From NCBI GenBank assembly GCA_964023275.1, contig OZ029919.1, positions 8,699,202 through 8,763,201 on the forward strand: 64,000 bases of DNA. Reading direction: 5' to 3'. The translations under genes and the position numbers were made by a program. The notes beneath the pieces are model-generated. The model saw only the letters and a list, made by a program, of their open reading frames with translations. It did no database searches and was not told where the DNA came from. Position 1 is the stretch's first letter, and every line of letters starts with the position of its first letter. This document shows, piece after piece, positions 60,172-64,000 of this stretch. The DNA is from Norana najaformis. Its lineage: Eukaryota; Annelida; Clitellata; Crassiclitellata; Hormogastridae.

Positions 60172-60330
60172 GAACAAACTTTGATCCTTGCGAATGATAA
60201 TGGCTCAGTGTGTATCGGCTTTGCAACAATGAAGTGGCATTTAATTTATTGTATGGTTGCATTATTTGTTCGTGGCTTTCGTTAAACAGATTTTCGCCCA
60301 GGCTTTGCCGGCTGATGGGGCCACTTATGA

Positions 60331-60400
60331 CGTGCTTGACTGAGCGGTAGAGCGCTTTATTTTCGATATAACGATCGTGGGTTGGAGTTCTCTCAGCGGA
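60331..60400 (+). mobile_element. tRNA-like SINE head
   Basis: TTGACTGAGCGGTAGAGCGC (A-box and D-arm like) followed 40 bp on by GGGTTGGAGTTCTC (B-box like). The spacing suits a tRNA-derived head; the B-box is degenerate, so it is not a functional tRNA. Confidence 0.45.
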
Positions 60401-60612
60401 CAAACGTGTAACAATTTTGGGCAATCGTAATCGCAACTGCACATTTGTAATTATATCATTATCGTACATTCATAGTTATTTATTCAGCAAGTATCTTAAG
60501 TTACTACCAACACAAATTCAAAAATAAGCTAAACGCTAAGTCCAGCGATGGACTAGCACGTATATAGGATTTTGAGATATTCTTGGTCTGCTCTGGAGCC
60601 AAGAAAACTTAC

Positions 60613-60660
60613 CTCGCTGACGTGCGGGAGACCGCTTCATTCATTTTATAAACAAGCATG
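60613..60660 (-). promoter_or_regulatory. Possible 5' exon donor and TATA motif upstream of gene 6
   Basis: On the minus strand TATAAAA (60650-60644) lies 30 bp before CAGCGAG followed by a perfect GTAAGT donor (60612-60607). Gene 6 needs an upstream noncoding exon. If the TATA is used, the exon would be only about 8 nt, which is doubtful. Confidence 0.2.
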
Positions 60661-61194
60661 GCTAAGATGAAGTTTATTATTGTTAAGGTGGAAGTTGTTC
60701 CTGAGAGTGTTTTTGTACATCGCAATCCGCTGCAGTCTGTTAACAAACATTAGTTCTAATAGGCGTGGAGACGTGGTTGAAGGACCTTACAGTAGAAGCG
60801 CAGGCGCGATCAGAAATACTAACGGTAGGACGCCTTTAACCTCCCATCTTGTGTTGGAACACATTTACCTTTGGTTAAAGAATGGAGGGCTGAGATGACG
60901 TAGTATTTCACAGACGGTGACCCATGTAAGTACTAATCATGCTTAACCTCGCTGTGCCTACCAGTGCCGTATTTACAGCTTCAACATTTCCGTCCGAATT
61001 ATCAGTATGATATGACGAGCCTGGAATTGATTCCTGAAAGCAGATTTTAAAGGCAATGTAGCAATCTGGCACCGTGCTTCCAATTAAGAAAAATATTCAT
61101 GTGCTTACAAGGTCACTGATGAATGTGATATGTATGTATGCATGTATGCATGTATGTATACTCGTGACATACGCAGAATTAGGCGCTATGTTCC

Positions 61195-61745
61195 CATGTC
61201 TTCCAGAATATCCGTGGCAAACACATTGGTCTCCAGTCGCCTTGACTACTGTAAATCAATTCTTGTTTGTATCACAAAGTCCAACATGCAGGAACTCCAA
61301 AGAATTCAGAACACCTTGGCTAGAGCCATAACAAATACATCAATAAATGATCATATAACCCATATGCTTAAATCTTTGCATTGGCTTCCTATTCAGCAAA
61401 GGATTTGTTTCAAACTGGAATCTACGGTTTATAAAACATTGAACTCTGGTCAACCACAATACTTAAAATCAGTCCCTGTTCCTCAGACTTGCTCTTATTC
61501 TGCAAGGTCATCTGATTGTCTTTCTCTGGCCATACCTTGGACTAGAAATGTTCTGGGTTAACGGGCTTTTTCGGTTGCTGGACCAAAATTTTAGAACTCC
61601 CTGCCTGTGTCTGTTCGTTCTGCTCAGTCGCTTCTGTCATTTCGTTCTCGACCTGATTGTGGCTTGGCTTTGGCGCACCATCGGTTGATGCCTTGTGCAT
61701 TAGACACCGGCACATTAGAAGTTTGCTAATTATTATTATTATTAT
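61195..61745 (+). mobile_element. CR1/L2-like LINE, 3' end
   Basis: The plus strand encodes SSRLDYCKSILVCI, LQRIQNTLARAITN, MLKSLHWLPIQQRICFKL and YKTLNSGQPQYLKS, the region after the reverse transcriptase palm of CR1/L2 LINEs. The 3' end is GGCTTTGGCGCACCATCGG, TGATGCCTTGTGCATTAGAC and (ATT)n. Well preserved over about 350 bp. Confidence 0.88.
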
Positions 61746-61965
61746 TATTCATACATGCATATATACATACATACATACATACATAAATACACACATACAT
61801 ACATACATATATGCATACATACATGCAAACATACATACGTACATACATGCATACTTGCATATTTGCACGTATGTATGTATGTATGCAAGCATGTATGCAT
61901 GCATGTATGCAAGCATGTATGCATGCATGTATGTACGTATGCATGTATGTATGTATGTATGTTTA
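61746..61965 (+). repeat. (ATAC)n/(ATGT)n microsatellite, self-complementary halves
   Basis: CATA-type repeats to about 61865, then TATG-type repeats, so the two halves can pair as a hairpin. Confidence 0.92.
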
Positions 61966-62284
61966 GGCGCTTAATACAGTGCTTTTCAGTAACTCATAAG
62001 TGTTTATACGTTAGCCTTAATGGTGCTTAAAATCATAAAGAACAAGTACTTCATCTGTTAATAAATAATGCTCAGATAACTGGTCACCACTGGCGGGCTC
62101 TAAAACCCACACACACACACAGTGAAATCAACGAAGTCCCATAGAAAGAGTAAAGTAGACACTGTGCTACGTGATTTCTAATTCATTTGCATTTCAGTTG
62201 ATTTCAACGTGTTTCAAGGTCAGAGCTTTATTATTCGATTTATAACATTATTGTTTCCGGTTTCAGTTGGACTAATAAAATTGT
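61966..62284. other. Noncoding stretch
   Basis: No gene recognised; a short (CA)n lies near 62108. Confidence 0.35.
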
Positions 62285-62522
62285 TTCAGGGAACGCTGGT
62301 CAACCACAATACTTGAGTGGTGTTTGCATTGTGCATTCAGTAGGTGTAAGTGACAACTTTTCGCTTCCTCCACTGGGATGCATTTTCTCATACATTTTGC
62401 TCCAACTCACAACACTACCTTCTCTGCTTCCAAACGGAAAATATGAGCCTACACTGGACATTTGCAAGCAAATACTGTTAGATGCTTCCAGAACTTCACC
62501 AGCCCACATTTTCGTTAAATAA
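62285..62522 (+). other. Open segment after an acceptor-like site, unassigned
   Basis: After TTGTTTCAG the plus strand stays open for 78 codons to TAA. The start (GQPQYL) matches the LINE segment at 61447, but what follows (PSLLPNGKYEPTLDICKQIL) is unlike LINE sequence and I do not recognise it. It is either a decayed LINE insert or a last exon. Confidence 0.25.
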
Positions 62523-63639
62523 TATAAAAAACACAATTGGTTATAAATGTATACTTTGCTGCATAGCTGAGTTGAGTTTATTAGACCGGCTAAATGAGGT
62601 AGTTAAGTATGCCTCTTAAAACTGAATTGCCTTTAAATACCAGCATAAACATCGAAAGTATGACATCAATAAGTGGTTCTCAAAAAATTTATTGGCTCAC
62701 TGTTGAAACTGTTGTAACGTCTATTCAGGACAAGGAGTCGTGGCCTCCTACTAGGAAATCTGGGGACAGAGGTTATTCCTCCAAATTTTTTCGGCAGATA
62801 AAATTTTATGTGCCTAAGGTTCGGTGAATATGGAGACCTGCTAGGAAAGGAACTTAATAAATAGGCAGAAGTCTAGAAAGTCATCCAATAAAGTATGAGA
62901 AGTCCATTCTTTGAAAAGAAGTTGTAAAGTAATGGCTTTATCCATGCTGGAGGTCATAAAGTCATAAAAATTTGCTGGCGTACTTAAGCCCACGTCTTAA
63001 TCTTCTGGTACCCGATCTGACTCTAAAAACCGTGCCGAAGATCTTAACAACAGTATAAATTTACAGTAGCTTAATAAATCTAAACTGATAATTAAGTTAC
63101 AATTTTACAACTTACACGACTATATTGTTCTTACACACACGTTCACGTCCTGCAAGACCTTTATTTCATTATGCATGCCGACGTAATGCTCCTTATGTTC
63201 AATATAGTTTGCACAATGCTCATAAAAATCTTAGAGTACCCAGATAAAATTACAAACAGTGTACACAGCTTAGATAACCTCAGTTTTACTAGACCTATAT
63301 AGGCCAACGCTTGCACACATCTTAGACAACATTTTCCAAAATGTACACGCTTATGCCATAAAAGAACACTTTATAGGTTGTACACTTCACGTGGCAATAT
63401 TGGTATAATGTCGATTGTTTAATATTTCGTGAACAATGTTAGCTTAGTAATTATTGTAATTACAACAGATCTTGCGGATACTAGATTTTAAAGATATGAA
63501 TAATTCACCATCGCTTGGCACTTTAAAGTCAAGGCTTAAGACAATATTCAATACGTTATTCGGCTGTTAAATTTCACTGCCTGTAAAGCATCTTTTATTT
63601 TTCTAGGTCGTAATGTAACTCTTCCAAAGAGTGGATAGC
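62523..63639. other. Noncoding stretch
   Basis: A 72-codon plus frame at 62609-62827 has no recognised motif. Nothing else is seen. Confidence 0.3.
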
Positions 63640-63865
63640 GCCAAGATGGTCAAACAAGTGGTGTTTGGAATGATGGATGACGGAGGGATCAGAGGTAGAC
63701 CGAACAGAGAATGGCTGGACGATGTCAGGGACTGGTCCGGGATGGATGTGGATGGGTTGGGTCTTTTAGCACATGACAGAGGGGCAGTGAAGATCTGCAA
63801 TAGAACCAGCGATCGATACCAACGGACGATGAGCCTATGGACTCAAAAGAAAGAAGAAAGAAAGA
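63640..63865 (+). mobile_element. RTE/BovB-like LINE, C-terminal stub
   Basis: The plus strand encodes MVKQVVFGMMDDGGIRGRPN and REWLDDVRDWSGMDVDGLGL, the GRxxxxWLDD C-terminal block of RTE-like LINEs. It is followed by a stop and a short (GAAA)n end. A different subfamily from the element at 12788. Confidence 0.75.
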
Positions 63866-63912
63866 AAGAATATAACTTTACAAACTGTTTTTATTTTTTA
63901 AATACTTTTTTG

Positions 63913-63914
<2 letters not shown>

Positions 63915-63957
<43 letters not shown>
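63915..63957. repeat. (TAA)n/(TTA)n microsatellite
   Basis: TAA units followed by TTA units, a self-complementary pair. Confidence 0.9.
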
Positions 63958-64000
63958 GGCTATTTTTATTGTTCCGCACAACGTTAAGGCTCCAGTTTCT

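Noticed and set aside
60657-60898. Plus frames starting MAKMKFIIVKVE and an overlapping 72-codon frame
   Set aside because: The first is 31 codons and the second lacks an ATG; no supporting signal beyond a TATA-like word.

Overview
This is an animal nuclear window. It has spliced genes with GT-AG introns, canonical GTAAGT donors, long (TA)n, (ATGT)n and (ATT)n microsatellites, tRNA-derived SINEs, many 3' stubs of CR1/L2-like LINEs, an RTE-like LINE, a hAT remnant and a pogo-like DNA transposon. A recurrent TAGGCCTA palindrome and the repeat mix suggest a marine invertebrate, possibly a deuterostome, but the species cannot be fixed from sequence alone. Most of the 64 kb is intron or intergenic DNA built from old repeats.

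The main content is a head-to-tail cluster on the minus strand of at least six short genes with one architecture, called genes 1 to 6 here. Coding exon 1 starts 4 to 20 nt after a splice acceptor, encodes a signal peptide, and ends at a phase-1 donor. The last exon starts at a phase-1 acceptor and encodes a Ser/Thr-, Gly- or Ala-rich low-complexity segment. It ends in a hydrophobic tail of 18 to 24 residues with no polar anchor after it, as in GPI-anchored proteins. The exons are: gene 1, 94-189 (last exon off the left edge); gene 2, 11452-11351 and 7948-6783 (415 aa, mucin-like, about twelve 21-residue repeats); gene 3, 26855-26770 and 23330-23134 (89 aa); gene 4, 37786-37659 and 37021-36915 (76 aa); gene 5, signal exon 49448-49359 with three tandem terminal exons (205 to 214 aa); gene 6, 57943-57765 and 56019-55898 (96 aa). 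The middle segments do not align, but the tails share an SA(L/V) motif followed by an aromatic or hydrophobic end. The likely products are small, O-glycosylated, GPI-anchored surface proteins. The models are inferred from splice signals, reading frame and phase; there is no transcript evidence here.

Layout: 0-12.7 kb holds genes 1 and 2, with gene 2's intron full of LINE and SINE debris and a 284-bp (TA)n. 12.7-16.4 kb holds an almost complete RTE-like LINE set in a (TA)n tract, next to a large near-perfect palindrome. 16.4-23 kb holds SINE, hAT and LINE remnants. 23-28.8 kb is gene 3. 28.8-33.6 kb is microsatellites, SINEs and a LINE stub. 33.67-36.0 kb is a pogo-like element with an intact but shortened transposase ORF. 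36.9-37.8 kb is gene 4. 38-45.6 kb is LINE and SINE debris. 45.7-49.5 kb is gene 5 with its triplicated last exon. 50-55.9 kb is repeats and unique noncoding DNA. 55.9-58 kb is gene 6. 58-64 kb is noncoding DNA, LINE stubs and microsatellites.
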